DNA of 64,000 bases from Cordylochernes scorpioides (GCA_030710605.1 CP092868.1:27903798-27967797); one strand, 5' to 3'. Positions 31,632 through 43,425 are shown, counted from the first letter of the stretch. Program-made: numbers and translations. Notes: a model not told the origin generated them from the sequence alone.

Positions 31632-33318
31632 CCATGGGATCGGGGTAGTTTCCCGACACCAGCTCTAACATCAGGAATTATCTATAGATACATCTGGGTA
31701 TATATAGAGTCCTCCTCCATAGTACCATGAGATCGGGGTAGTTTCCCTACACGAGCTCTAACACCAGGAAGTATCTCTAGATACATCTGGGTAGAGTCCT
31801 CCTCCATAGTACCATGAGATCGGGGTAGTTTCCCGACCCCAGCTCTAACATCAGGAAGTATCTATCGATACATCTGGGTAGAGTCCCCCTCCATAGTACC
31901 ATGAGATCGGGGTAGTTTTCCAACCCCAGCTCTAACATCAGGAAGTATCTATAGATACATCTGGGTAGAGTCCTCCTCCATAGTACCATGAGATCGGGGT
32001 AGTTTTCCAACCCCAGCTCTAACATCAGGAAGTATCTATAGATACATCTGGGTAGAGTCCTCCTCCATAGTACCATGAGATCGGGGTAGTTTTCCAACCC
32101 CAGCTCTAACATCAGGAAGTATCTATAGATACATCTGGGTAGAGTCCTCCTCCATAGTACCATGAGATCGGGGTAGTTTCCCGACCCCAGCTCTAACACC
32201 AGGAAGTATCTATAGATACATCTGGGTAGAGTCCTCCTCCATAGTACCATGGGATCGGGGTAGTTTCCCGACCCCAGCTCTAACATCAGGAAGTATCTAT
32301 CGATACATCTGGGTAGAGTCCCCCTCCATAGTACCATGAGATCGGGGTAGTTTTCCAACCCCAGCTCTAACATCAGGAAGTATCTATAGATACATCTGGG
32401 TAGAGTCCTCCTCCATAGTACCATGAGATCGGGGTAGTTTTCCAACCCCAGCTCTAACCTCAGGAAGTATCTATAGATACATCTGGGTAGAGTCCTCCTC
32501 CATAGTACCATGAGATCGGGGTAGTTTCCCGACCCCAGCTCTAACACCAGGAAGTATCTATAGATACATCTGGGTAGAGTCCTCCTCCATAGTACCATGG
32601 GATCGGGGTAGTTTCCCGACCCCAGCTCCAACACCAGGAAGTATCTATAGATACATCTGGGTAGAGTCCTCCTCCATAGTACCATGAGATCGGGGTAGTT
32701 TCCAGACCCCAGCTCTAACACCAGGAAGTATCTATAGATATATCTGGGTAGAATCCTCCTCCATAGTACCATGAGATCGGGGTAGTTTCCCGACCCCAGC
32801 TCTAACACCAGGAAGTATCTATAGATACATCTGGGTAGAATCCTCCTCCATAGTACCATGAGATCGGGGTAGTTTCCCGACCCCAGCTCTAACACCAGGA
32901 AGTATCTATAGATATATCTGGGTAGAATCCTCCTCCATAGTACCATGAGATCGGGGTAGTTTCCCGACCCCAGCTCTAACACCAGGAAGTATCTATAGAT
33001 ACATCTGGGTAGAGTCCTCCTCCATAGTACCATGAGATCGGGGTAGTTTCCCGACCCCAGCTCTAACATCAGGAAATATCTATAGATACATCTGGGTAGA
33101 GTCTTCCTCCATAGTACCATGAGATCGGGGTAGTTTCCCGACCCCAGCTCTAACATCAGGAAGTATCTATAGATACATCTGGGTAGAGTCCTCCCCCATA
33201 GTACCATGAGTTCGGGGTAGTTTCCCGACCCCAGCTCTAACATCAGGAAGTATCTTTAGATAGATCTGGGTAGAGTCCTCCTCCATAGTACCATGAGATC
33301 GAGGTAGTTTCCCTACAT
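31632..33318 (-). repeat. 87-bp minisatellite, about 19 copies
   Basis: Unit of 87 bp with CCATAGTACCATGAGATCGG, CCCCAGCTCTAACATCAGG and ATCTATAGATACATCTGGG. As 87 is a multiple of 3 and the unit lacks a stop in one frame, an artefactual 488-codon minus-strand frame results (31777-33243). Blocks of variant units repeat together, which suggests amplification of several units at once. Confidence 0.95.
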
Positions 33319-33319
33319 G

Positions 33320-34227
33320 TCCCTAACAACAGAAAATATCTAAGACTAAATCCAAAATTTTCTTCCAAAGAGATACAGGGATAAAAAGAAATTGCCAAGA
33401 TTTCTAGCCATATCATTAAAATCAACGCGCAATATACAATATGAACCATACGATAATTTCACAATGATAATGATGATAATACTTCAAACCCTAACATTTA
33501 AGAAGAGGTAAAGACTATAGAAAGGGGACATAAACGTTGCGATAGGACAAGGTGACATTATGAAGAATTCTTAACCAATCTTAAACCTCAACAATCAATT
33601 GATAGAACTTCCTTTTTTTCTCATCGAAGTTGTCTACCAGACGATTCTCTCTATCATTAAACCCTATTGTATGATAATGATGATCAACTTTTAATTTGGG
33701 GGACTCTAGCCAACTTTGGGTGTTAGATAATTACCTACAAACCCCACTCCCTAGCACCCATTAAGTTAATTACATCGATTTCTTCAATTATTTCTCACAA
33801 AATCATTCTTCGATGATAACTTTAATCTTCCCTCTATTTAATTTTTAAAGATGGCGTGACTCTTTAAAAATGATGAGACTTTCGACATCTTGAAAGCGTT
33901 CTTTTTCTTTTTATTCTCTTTTTTTTTATATATATAGCTTTCGATTGTGTGGTTTTGAATTAGGTCTTTGTGAGCAATTTCTTTGTCTGGATTGAAAAAT
34001 GGATAAAAGTAAGCTTGTGTGTTTTTTCTTTGATCTTTGTTACATTGATTCATAAAACGTATAATCATATTATACTAAAACATAGTATAAAAACTAAAAA
34101 AAAAAATCAATAGGTAAACTAGACAATAAACATAATTTTATTGACATCTTGTCAATACATGTAAAAATGCACAGTCTGCAGTATTGTTTTAAAATAATTA
34201 GATATTATGATACATTAGCGCGCCATC
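33320..34227. other. non-repetitive AT-rich sequence
   Basis: Collinear with 61205-62108 in B. I see no gene; there may be single-copy host DNA here. Confidence 0.4.
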
Positions 34228-34412
34228 TGTTATCAAAATTCGAAACTATTATAGACGCGTATGATTCTTTTTTAAAAATAAACAATTTCTACTGTCCTTA
34301 CTGCAATGGAAAGGTTCTCCCATTAATTTTACCATTGCAGTAAGGACAGTAGAAATTGTTTATTTTTAAAAAGAATCATACGCGTCTTTAATTAATTTAG
34401 AATTTTGATAAT
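34228..34412. repeat. foldback with about 80-bp arms
   Basis: The left arm ends CTTACTGCAATGG (34309) and the right begins CCATTGCAGTAAGG (34332). Arms include GACGCGTATGATTC. A GCGCCATCTG lies just outside the left arm. Also in B at 62108-62294. Confidence 0.8.
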
Positions 34413-34501
34413 TAGATATATACAACTATATTTTATAAATATACAGCTATGTGAAAAATAATTTATTAATGGAAAAGGTTAGATGTTAATGTTAAAAATA
34501 A

Positions 34502-35165
34502 ATTAGGCATTTCCTTACTACGCTCATATGAGCATTTGTTTCACCTGCATGCACTTGTGGAAACGAAAGACAAATCCCTGAACACCTTCTGATAAACTGT
34601 CCATTAACTTCTGATCTAAGGGAAAGAAAACCAACTTTACCTGACTAATACAAAACAAGTTGCTTGCAATAAAGACCAATACATTAAGTTTAATAGATTC
34701 TGCAGGATGTATATTTCAAGGCGAAAGTGTTGACTGTACATATTTCAAGCTACTATTTCTAATTGCTATATGCAAAATTTGACATCGAACGTTAATTTTC
34801 ATGATTCCTAATGTTCAATTGTGTTAATTGTATATAATGTAATATATACATGCAATTATCCTAATTGTGGATATGGCGTGTCTCTCCCAACTGTTAAATA
34901 AAATAAAATATGAGCATTTTAGATCTCAGAGCGTCATCTAGTGGAACAGAAATCAACTTAACATTGATTTAACCTGTTCCCTGATATTTATCCAAGCCAT
35001 TTTCTTGATAAATCAAGAAAATCCAACCACAAAGGCGTTTCAGGCTGTTGGCCCTCGTCAACGTGGCGCAGGCTGTACCTCTACAACCAAATATTTGGAC
35101 ATAGAAGCTTCCTGAGAAATCAAGAAATGGATGTTTAAGACCAAGTTCGGGTAAATACGCTGTAT
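34502..35165 (+). repeat. R1 structured repeat interrupted by non-LTR insertion
   Basis: The left end, TTAGGCATTTCCTTACTACG, and the palindromic GCTCATATGAGC stem are followed by the non-LTR insert and then GCGTCATCTAGTGGAACAG, the two hairpins and CCAAATATTTGG. Confidence 0.72.
34538..34909 (+). mobile_element. 5'-truncated non-LTR retrotransposon
   Basis: 372 bp flanked by a 10-bp duplication ATGAGCATTT (34528-34537, 34910-34919). It encodes CTCGNERQIPEHLLINCP, the C-terminal zinc knuckle of a Jockey/R1/I-type ORF2, then a stop. The 3' end has a TAAA-type tail. Shared with B (62419-62790), so it is older than the split. Confidence 0.8.
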
Positions 35166-35241
35166 ATGTGAAATATATATACATATATATATATGAAAAA
35201 ATAGTACAAATGTAACATTGTACTGGGATAAGGTGCATAAA

Positions 35242-35410
35242 TTAAGAAAAAGGCATCTCCTTATCGTGCAACTGAAAGTTGCTAATGGCTGGCGCCATCT
35301 ATCGGAATAAATATCAACTATTCTCGTTGATTTTTAATTATTCAATCCGATAGATGGCGCCAGCCATCAGCAACTTTCAGTTGCACGATAAGGAGATGCC
35401 TTTTTCTTAA
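35242..35410. repeat. R1-type perfect palindrome (A only)
   Basis: 65-bp arms (35242-35306 and 35346-35410) with one or two mismatches, joined by a short spacer that itself folds (ATCAAC/GTTGAT). Absent at the matching site in copy B near 63060. Confidence 0.85.
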
Positions 35411-35414
35411 TATA

Positions 35415-36145
35415 TATATATAAATGTTATATTCAATTTATTTTTTTAAAAAATATATAAATATTTTTTTCTAATTTGACCAAAAAACAAAAAGCTTTTT
35501 AAATTAGTATTTTGTTCTGTTGTATATAGATTTTTTTTTTCTTTTGGGTTGGTTAAATATGTTTTTTCAATAAACTCATTTGCAGAAAATATTATATTAT
35601 ATAGTTAAATTTGTTTAAAATAAGCATATTTGCTAATAATTGATATTTCATTCTTCTTTTTTTTGTAAGTAAAATTTACATTCGACAATCTAAACATTAC
35701 TTCATAATTAATTATTATTTTTTTATTCTCTCTCCCCGAATATAAGATATATACTCCTATTGGTTCCTCAAGTGTTTGACCGAAAACAACTCACTTCATT
35801 CCTAACCCCCCTATTCCCCATACATTGGCCCCTAATGACTTTTCCCTCAGTCAAAGATGTAATTGACGTTGAAAGGTAACCGATCTGACATAAATGAGGA
35901 CATCAAAATTGCTGGAAATTCTAAGAGGCCCCAGAAAAAAAGAATTTTCCGAATATTTTAGCAAATAAGGAAGAAAAAAAAACTCATTTTTTCTTTAAAA
36001 TACAGTAGGATCTTATTTAAAATGATCAAAACATGTTAATATTTGCAAACTATCGGTAAAATTATCAGTATATAGTCTTAAAGAAAATATAAATGAATAT
36101 TCAAATTTCTTTTTGTTTTAGATTTCAACAGTTTTTCTTTGTAAA
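35415..36145. other. AT-rich sequence, nothing recognised
   Basis: T-rich, with one better balanced patch (35740-35940) collinear with 63390-63580. No gene. Confidence 0.45.
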
Positions 36146-36147
36146 AA

Positions 36148-36300
36148 AAAAGCATCTCCTGATGGTGAAACTGAAAGTTACTGATGGCTTGCACCATCTA
36201 TTGGAATAAATCTAAACTAATAAGTTTTTTGTTTAGTTTTTCGGACGATAAGCAGATGCCTTCTTCTTTAATTTACCACCTGATCCTTCTTTTTTTTCAT
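36148..36300. repeat. R1-type foldback, diverged
   Basis: AAAGCATCTCCTGATGGTG ... GCACCATCTATTGGAATAAA ... GACGATAAGCAGATGCCTTC. Arms are imperfect. Also at 63810-63945. Confidence 0.55.
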
Positions 36301-36394
36301 TTCTTTAAATGATTAAAATATTTTAAAGCTAATTTTATTTATTTATAAAATTGTAAATGTTTTAAAAATAAAAACAAATTATTATAAATAACAG

Positions 36395-36475
36395 TTGATG
36401 GACGAGTGGGTAACACCCTCGATTCCCGACAGTCATGAACCGGGATTGAATCCCACGTTAACATTTTGTTTAATA
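36395..36475 (+). mobile_element. tRNA-like SINE head
   Basis: GATGGACGAGTGGGTAAC (A box) and CCGGGATTGAATCCCAC (B box) spaced as in a tRNA. The acceptor ends do not pair; no long body follows. Confidence 0.5.
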
Positions 36476-36689
36476 TGTGAATAACCTTCACATATTATCC
36501 ATTGTTTTAATTATCATGAACTAGGTTGCTCTTGCTGAGCGGTACCTATTAATGTGATTTGAACCAGAGAAATTATTCTATTAAAAGGTACAATAAATAA
36601 AAATGTAAGATTATTCTTAACTTTAAATTCTTTTACATGTATCTTTATCCTTATAAAAAAAAGGCGAAATGCGTACGTGGTTAGTTTCT

Positions 36690-36830
36690 TGATCAATCAA
36701 GGAAAAGGTATTTGGTCAATTCTGGAATAATTAAAAAAAAAACCAATGATTAGTTGATATTTATCCCGATAGATGGCGCAATCCATCAGCACCTTTTAGT
36801 TACACGATCAAGATATGTCCTTTAAAATAT
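36690..36830 (-). repeat. R1-related fragment
   Basis: On the minus strand: GCGCCATCTATCGGGATAAA, ATATCAAC and TAATTATTCCAG, and then sequence like the R1 right part. Confidence 0.55.
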
Positions 36831-36844
36831 ATATATATATATAT

Positions 36845-37335
36845 TTATAAAGAGTAAACCAACACAAAACAGCTTTTAAAAACCATAGCCCATTATCACT
36901 TTTAGTAGATCACGCACTCAAACAGGACCATATACCAAATTTTGAAAATACAGACATTATATACAACAACATTCAGGATAAACATTCAAGAATCTTTTTA
37001 GAAAGTTGGACCTTAATGAAAGATACCAACAGTATTAATAGAAAAATTGACATCCCTCCGTTATATTTACAGTTCAAATCGATTTAAAATTATTTTCTTA
37101 TACTTATTATGAAGCACGTATATAGTATATTATTATTGATATTTGTGTGTATATATTTTAAATATTAGCCCCAGAGTTTTGTAAATATTTTATATATCGT
37201 CGCGTGATCATCCAAAGCAGTTTAAAAACAAGAAAAGCCCTGATGAAGTTAGGCGTACAGCTTATTGAAATATTGGCATTTATATTGAATAAAATGTTTG
37301 TTTTATTTTAGATCCAAAATATGCCTTTTAATTAA
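36845..37335 (+). mobile_element. 3' end of a second PLE family
   Basis: 36850-37086 encodes the C-terminus of a GIY-YIG endonuclease (VDHALKQDHIPNF, then SINRKIDIPPLYL and a stop), parallel to SINRKIDLPEIYH of the array PLE. Downstream is CCTGATGAAG (37239-37248), an imperfect hairpin, GAAATATTGG, and CCAAAATATGCC. This links the short elements at 16761, 31361 and 45506 to PLEs. Confidence 0.75.
37240..37325 (+). ncRNA. hammerhead-like motif with intact CTGATGA
   Basis: CTGATGA (37240-37246), stem II region to 37266, GAAA (37267-37270), then ATATTGG that can pair with CCAAAATAT near 37314-37322 as stem III. It is the best-conserved core of this type in the window; stem II is weak. Confidence 0.4.
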
Positions 37336-37339
37336 TATA

Positions 37340-38084
37340 TTTATACATAACGGGATTGAAAAATAAGTCGAGTTTTTCAGTTTTGACTAAATTTCTAACG
37401 TGTTTCATAACATCCTTTTATTCTAGAGTTCATTCGAACACGTTAATCACCACGTACCATAAAAGTTCAATACAAAAATCAATTTCAAACGAGAATACAA
37501 AGAGGAAAAAGGGGAAGATCGCAACACGTGTCACAAAAGTTGAAGAGAAACTCTTTCAACAACAATAAAAAAAAGAGATTTAAAAAAAAAGCCTGGGAAT
37601 AAATCAGGAACAAAGAGATATACCATCTCATTAATAAATTAAGAATCAATTTAAAATTTCCAACATGGTGATTCCACAGAGTCGATATATCGTCCATAGA
37701 ATAGGAGGATACTGAATGGCCATGAGCATTCGCCACGTGCAAGAGCCATTGGTTACAATGGTCCCTCCAATTAAGAACGACATCATAACATTGTTACAAC
37801 AAGGTTCCCTAAACACTGGAGGGGGTTGTTCGGGGGGTAATTAGAGAGAATATGGTGGGGGAGGGGGAGTCACAGCCCTAGGGGGTAGACGGCTATGAAG
37901 CGAATCATTAATGATAACCATACGATATGTAAGGTTATCCTAAAGGTTCGTAAGCACATGCCGAAAAATTGAAAATACCAATTTTATTCGCGGTTATATA
38001 TAATATCTTTGTATTATGTAAAAAGTAATTGTATTATGTATTATTATGTATTCGCCAAGTAATAATATTATAAGTAGTAATAAG
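37340..38084. other. unassigned sequence, possibly single copy
   Basis: No gene seen. 37665-37900 has balanced to G-rich composition (GGGGGTTGTTCGGGGGG, GGTGGGGGAGGGGGAG) that stands out from the AT-rich background. Confidence 0.4.
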
Positions 38085-38575
38085 AAAAACAGGAACTTTT
38101 TGGACAACCTTATATGTCATTTTGAACAGGGAATTGTGTATCTGTTGTCCCTATAGACAGACAAATCAAACCTTTGAATGTAGTTCTACTGTCTTATAAG
38201 CTTATGTCCATAGTTTTCTTGAAAACCATTTCTGAGATTCCATCCTTCAGTGCTGCGTATATAAGCAGAATCGTCCAATACAGTATTAGAGCTCTGAGAA
38301 GCGGTCTGGTGGATTAAATTGGTGAAACCGCTGGGAGGGTTCACCACTGATGAGCCAAGCCCTCCCAATATATATTTTTTATTGCAGTAAGGGTAGTAGA
38401 AGTTTGTATTATGTAAAAAAGAAACATTCGTGCTTTTAAATCTTTTGATTTTATATAAATAAGAAAAACGTTTAAAGAAAAACAGGAAATTTTGGGACAA
38501 CCTTATATGTCATTTTTGCACAAGGAATTGTGTAGCTGTTAATCTTATAGACAGACAAATCAAACATTATTGACT
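38085..38575. repeat. direct repeats flanking a hairpin element
   Basis: GGACAACCTTATATGTCATT and about 80 bp around it occur at 38100 and again at 38495. Between them lies GAAACCGCTGGGAGGGTTCA through CCCTCCC (38324-38367) and TTGCAGTAAGG, parallel to the loop of the foldback at 16339. Confidence 0.6.
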
Positions 38576-38599
38576 ATGATTCAACGAATGAATAGTGTC

Positions 38600-38905
38600 T
38601 ATTTGCCACTAATATAATCTGGTACAGAGCAAAAGGGACAGCACCAATTCTGTCCTTCCAAGAGAACAACAGTTCATGATTTTCAGACTTAAATTTGGTC
38701 GTCTATGAACAATGACTTCCCAGAATGGTTGCAAGGTTTTCCCACTATGTACTAAGTGTCAACCTGCAACCTCAAACCACATTATTGACTGTATTGGCTC
38801 ATCCATTTGATGAGCTTTACTTATCCCCAGTAGACACCATCAACAAGCTCTACAAGCTTGATACCCTAATATGATTGAGTGAAGATAAGAAAGAAGAATA
38901 TACTA
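38600..38905 (+). pseudogene. non-LTR retrotransposon ORF2 C-terminal remnant
   Basis: Frameshifted reading includes ENNSS..., RLKFGRL and CTKCQPATSNHIIDC, a C-x2-C...H-x4-C knuckle at the ORF2 end of Jockey/R1-type elements, followed by short C-terminal sequence. No full domain is left. Confidence 0.55.
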
Positions 38906-38984
38906 ATATAATAAAAAAATATTAATATTTACAATATCCTAGGCGCTTCAAACGACAGAGTGTCCTCTTAAAACTGACAAGATC

Positions 38985-39290
38985 TATAGCGGGTCGGTGG
39001 AAGGATGGTCTAAACCGTTGGTTTTCGACTGCTACGACCCGGGTTCGATTCCCGCATTGGACAATTTTTTCTAATAAAAAAAAATCTACAATGACCCCCG
39101 ATTCTTGCAAAAGTCCAACCCACTAGCGAGTGTAAGTAACCAAAACGGGACTCTGGCACATTTGCCAGTGCACATGTGTAGACATGCAGTGCACTTACAG
39201 TAAAAGCAGTCATCAACTTCTACCCACCATGATTATCATGGACTGTACCACGTGTACTAGGGATAAGCAAAAAAAAAAAAAACAAGATAT
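38985..39290 (+). mobile_element. tRNA-derived SINE
   Basis: Head GTCGGTGGAAGGATGGTC (A box) and GGGTTCGATTCCC (B box), body, then an A-tail (39269-39283). It is the plus-strand partner of 12292-12606. Confidence 0.78.
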
Positions 39291-39700
39291 ACTGACACCG
39301 TTAAGCTCGAGGATCAGGAAGAAGCGATAGACATCCTCCTTGGCCAAGGATGTTATGGCCAAGGCTTCCTCGACAAGGCCATTTCCAGTAGATTGACCCT
39401 AGAGGATGTTATCTGTATAGGAATGCATTGTCTACCTTATTCATGTATAGACATGTGGTACACATACAGTAAAAGACAGTCGCTAACTACATCATGTTCC
39501 TGGTATAAGTAAAAAAAAATCTTTTTTTGTCTATTGATCCTAGGAAATTGAAGGATTCAATGGTGGATCTTAGAAGAGATTTTTACCTTCTAACCAAGGA
39601 ATAATGGATTTACGAAGACAATTGTAGAGTTATGATGACTTATAGAAATTATATATTTACTATACAAATTGAGCTGAACTATATATAATACAATATAATG
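39291..39700. other. open coding-like stretch then SINE 3' fragment
   Basis: 39289-39425 is open in one frame (TDTVKLEDQEEAIDILLGQG and on) with better GC than its surroundings; no ATG and no family recognised. 39430-39520 repeats the SINE body end (CAGTAAAAGACAGTCGCTAA) with an A-tail. Confidence 0.35.
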
Positions 39701-39704
39701 CGGC

Positions 39705-40140
39705 TTATGATTGTAGAACGACATTTGAAAATTATCCCGCATGTTTCTTTTGAACAAAAAATCGAAATGTATTTGAAGGAGAAATAACGATTATTTCTAA
39801 CCTTAGGTATGAAGTATGAAAAGATGAATTGTGAAGAGAAATGACAAACGGAAAAATAAAAGTATCCAGGGATGGGAATCGAACCCACAGTGTTCCGCTT
39901 ACTAGCAAGATGCCAGGGTAGCCTAGTGGACATAACATTTGCCCGGTAAGCGGAACACTGTGGTTTCAATTCCCATCCCTGGACACTTTATTTTTCCGTT
40001 TATCATTACTCTTCACAATTCATCCTTTCATACTTCATCCCCAAGGTTAGAAATAATCGTTATTTCTCCTTCAAATAAATTTCGATTTTTCATTCAAAAG
40101 AAACTCATGCGGGATGATTTTCAAATGTCGTTCTGCACTA
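39705..40140. repeat. long palindrome of two tRNA-like repeats, head to head
   Basis: Arms of nearly 200 bp, 39706-39902 and 39940-40138, with small differences. Each arm runs from a tRNA-like end through AGAAATAACGATTATTTCTA to CGACATTTGAAAAT. It looks like two copies of one tRNA-derived SINE in inverted orientation. Confidence 0.85.
39910..39985 (+). mobile_element. tRNA-like sequence (Thr-GGT type), SINE head
   Basis: CCAGGG/CCCTGG acceptor pairing, A box TAGCCTAGTGGA, anticodon arm TTTGC-CCGGTAA-GCGGA with anticodon GGT, B box GGTTTCAATTCC. The mutated B box and SINE context argue against a working tRNA. Confidence 0.5.
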
Positions 40141-40200
40141 TATATACCCAGGGGATAATTGAGTAACGAAGACAATTTTAGAGCTATGATAACTCTAAAG

Positions 40201-40390
40201 CAGGGGTCGGCAAACTTTTGAGTCGGAAGAGTCAAAAATTACAATTTACAAAATATCAAAGTTTTTAAAGAGCCACAAAATGTTTTCTTGTCAATAATAA
40301 ATAGTACTCGCATAAATAATATTTACATATGGAACTATATAAAGATCCGCATGTGACTCGCAAGCCGCAGATTACCGACTATTGCCCTAG
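40201..40390. mobile_element. hAT-type MITE, decayed
   Basis: Starts CAGGGGTCGGCAAACTTTTG and ends near GTGACTCGCAAGCCGCAGAT with a damaged inverted end. Internal AAGAGCCACAAAATG-type sequence is usual for short hAT relatives. No clear 8-bp duplication. Confidence 0.55.
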
Positions 40391-40429
40391 GGGATAATAT
40401 ATATATTACGAATATTTTTTTGTTGTGGT

Positions 40430-40529
40430 NNNNNNNNNNNNNNNNNNNNNNNNNNNNNNNNNNNNNNNNNNNNNNNNNNNNNNNNNNNNNNNNNNNNNNN
40501 NNNNNNNNNNNNNNNNNNNNNNNNNNNNN
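40430..40529. other. assembly gap (100 N)
   Basis: Exactly 100 N. Copy B starts directly after it (GGGAAGATTAG), matching 13211 in copy A. Confidence 0.95.
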
Positions 40530-40765
40530 GGGAAGATTAGATTTTAAGAAAGAGTTTGGAATATTCTGGAATAATTAAAAATGAACGATTAGTTCATATT
40601 TATTTCTACAGATGGCGAAAGTCATTAGCAACTTTTAGTTACATAATCAAGAAATGCCTTTTTCTTAATTTATCCACCTGATCCAAGTACAATTTCACTT
40701 TAGTAACATTTTTCACATAGTTTATATTGCCATGTGAAAAATCAGGAAAGACAAACTATAATTGA

Positions 40766-41265
40766 TCTATATATAATTCTGTCTGAAGCTCACGGATAGA
40801 ATGCGCGCCCATTGGCTGCCGGCGAACACGTGTCCTCCCTGCCCCCCTCTAGACAACCCTGTTATCAGCTGTGTGATACATACACCTGTCTATAGCGGCC
40901 ATTCTAGACAACCCTGTTATCAGCAGTGTGTTACATCCACCTGTCTATACAGACCACCCTGTCTATAGCGGCCACTTTAGGCAACCCTGTAATCAGCAGT
41001 GTGTTACAACCACCTGTCTATACAGACCACCCTGTCTATAGCGACCACTCTAGACAACTCTGTTATCAGCTGTGTGATACATCCACCTGTCTATACAGAC
41101 CACCCTGTATATAGCGGGCCACTCTAGACAACCCTGTTATCGGCTGTGTGATACATACACCTGTCTATACAGACCACCCTGTCTATAGCGACCACCCAAG
41201 ACAACGTTTTTAAAATATATTCGCACTCGGGTAAAACCCGGGCGTTGCCCGGGCCATTCGTCTAG
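40766..41265 (+). mobile_element. non-autonomous Helitron (B copy)
   Basis: TC at 40766, CTAG at 41262-41265, same 3' hairpin CCCGGGC-GTT-GCCCGGG. The internal satellite is slightly longer than in A. Confidence 0.82.
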
Positions 41266-41360
41266 TATAATATAAGAAATGAGGGAAGTTTACAGAGAGA
41301 AAAATGTGGAAAAAAATAGTACAAATGCAATATTGTACTGGGATAAGATGCATGAAAATT

Positions 41361-41476
41361 GAGAAAAAGGCATCTCCTTATCGTGCAACTGATGTTGCAA
41401 CGTTGATATTTATTCCGATAGATGGCGCAAGCCATCAGCAACTTTCAGTTGCACGATAAGGAGATGCCTTTTTCTC
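41361..41476. repeat. R1-type foldback (B copy)
   Basis: Same 32-bp arms as 14034-14149. Confidence 0.8.
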
Positions 41477-41540
41477 AGAGAGAAAAATATAAACAACAAA
41501 ATTGAAATTCTGTTAATAAAATAATAAATATTTTGCTGTA

Positions 41541-42850
41541 TAGCTCCTTCCCTATGGGAGATGTGATCCACAGCTTGCAAATATTGTAGTTACTGACATA
41601 GATATGACGTGCTTCTGTCAAGGATTTACTCGTATCTTGGAACTTTGTCCCTTGTACTTTGCGTCCTTTTTCTTGTGACGTGAAGAGCGGCTTTGTCGTC
41701 GTATCGTCTATAGGAACATCGTCATCTTGGAAGGAAGTCTTGGCTTTGACACGGCGGTGGAATCCTGGAGTCGGTCTTTTAAAATGTAGATCACAGCACC
41801 CATTGCTTCAAGGTCTTCTCGGCGATCTTCAGTTTGTCTTCCCTAATTTACCCAGCATCTCCACCAAAATGTCACGTGGAAAATTAGGAAGGACAAACTA
41901 TGAAATGATAAAATATAAGAAATGAGGGAAGTTTACAGAGAGCAAAATATAAAAAACAAAATTGAAATTCTGTTTATAAAATAATATATACTTTCCTACA
42001 ATATGTTCACATTCTGCATATCTTCTGCATTTAAAGGTTTATTCTTGGTAATGGTGAACAATGTAATTTTTTCACTTATGTTGATTAAACAGGCTTTTGT
42101 AGTTGTCTTGTCATTTAAACGTAAGAGCTGTCCTCGAAGCAGAACTATTTGTGAAATTTTTACAATTACAGAAACGCCTTTTTACCTCATTTCGTTAAAA
42201 CACCATTACAAAGAATAATACAATAATACAATTAATAATAATAATTTTAAAAACGGTAGGCTATTTTAGAGCGGCACCTAGTAAAGTTATTTTGGAACTT
42301 GGAACTTTAAACAGGAACTTTGGACACACACAACAACATATACACAACAAAACTGAAAGCTTATTCTAAAAATTACATTTATTTTATGAATTTCTTTCAC
42401 TATATAGAAATAACTTTACATATTAATATTTAAAGAAGCCAGTTGAACATCCAAGACATCCAAAAAGAAAGGAACTTCAGTAATTGATTAGGATCAAGGG
42501 CTTGGCCATGGAATGTTGCCAGGCAGTCTAACATCCGAAAAACAATTTCGGTCCTCGTAGTTGCACTTTTTGCTGGTCGATTGAACGATTACCGTTCATT
42601 TGTCAGGCCAAGACGGGGACAATTAGCTTCCTGGCCTAATGGAGAGGTAAACGCCGCTCAAAAAATACTAATGCGTTAAAAATTAGATTAGAAACTTCTT
42701 GAGTAGGAACTGGATTGTCGGGTGGAGTCATCGACCTTGAGTGACATCCCAACTTTAGGTATCGTTTCTCTTCACAGTTAGATGCTACAACCTTCAGAAA
42801 CTATACCATTAAAACGTTGCGTGTGTTCTTCTTTTATCGCTAGAAATATA
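41541..42850. other. unassigned blocks with R2 repeat (B copy)
   Basis: Counterpart of 14216-15525. The R2 repeat lies at 41866-42000. The block 42425-42840 matches the conserved block of A but has a 1-base difference that breaks its minus-strand open stretch. Confidence 0.45.
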
Positions 42851-43425
42851 CTCATGGACAAATCTTAAGGAAGTGGAAAGTCTTTCATGTCTCTCGTTGT
42901 CTATTTTTTTTTTTTAAGGAGACAGAAGCAATTTTGTTCATATTTGGCTATCTGTATTCAATTAAGGTCTCACTGTAATATCTTTCAAAGTTATTGTCTG
43001 AATCCCGATATACATGTTAAATGGTACTACTTCCTTAAGTTTTGTTTATTAATGTATATTGGTTATCTCGTGTGTCTTCAATGAAGTTGACTGTAATACC
43101 TTTCAGATTTATTGTCTGAATCCCGATATACATGCTAAAAGGTACAACTTCCTTAAGTTTTGGTCATTAGTGTATATTGGTTATCTCGTGTGTCTTCAAT
43201 GAAGTTCACTGTAATATCTTTCAGATTTATTGTCTGAACCCCGATATACATGCTAAAAGGTACAACTTCCTTAAGTTTGTCTATGAGTATATATAGGGTG
43301 TCTTCAATAAAGTTCCCTGTAATATCATTTAGAGTTATTGTCTCAATCCAGATATACATGCTAAAAGGTACAACATCCTCAAGTTTTGTCAATGAGTGTA
43401 GATTCCTATACAACTCAACTCTCTC
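42850..43425 (+). repeat. about 110-bp tandem repeat (B copy)
   Basis: Counterpart of 15525-16195, with one more regular set of units. Confidence 0.85.

Noticed and set aside
31777-33243. 488-codon minus-strand ORF with a 29-residue repeat
   Set aside because: Produced by an 87-bp minisatellite whose length is a multiple of three; copy B breaks it and flanks are non-coding.
37660-37900. G-rich stretch as CpG island or promoter
   Set aside because: Only G-rich on one strand, with no adjacent gene; nothing supports a promoter.
39850-39905. Second working tRNA in the palindrome
   Set aside because: Only the 3' half of the tRNA-like sequence is present on the minus strand, as part of a SINE arm.
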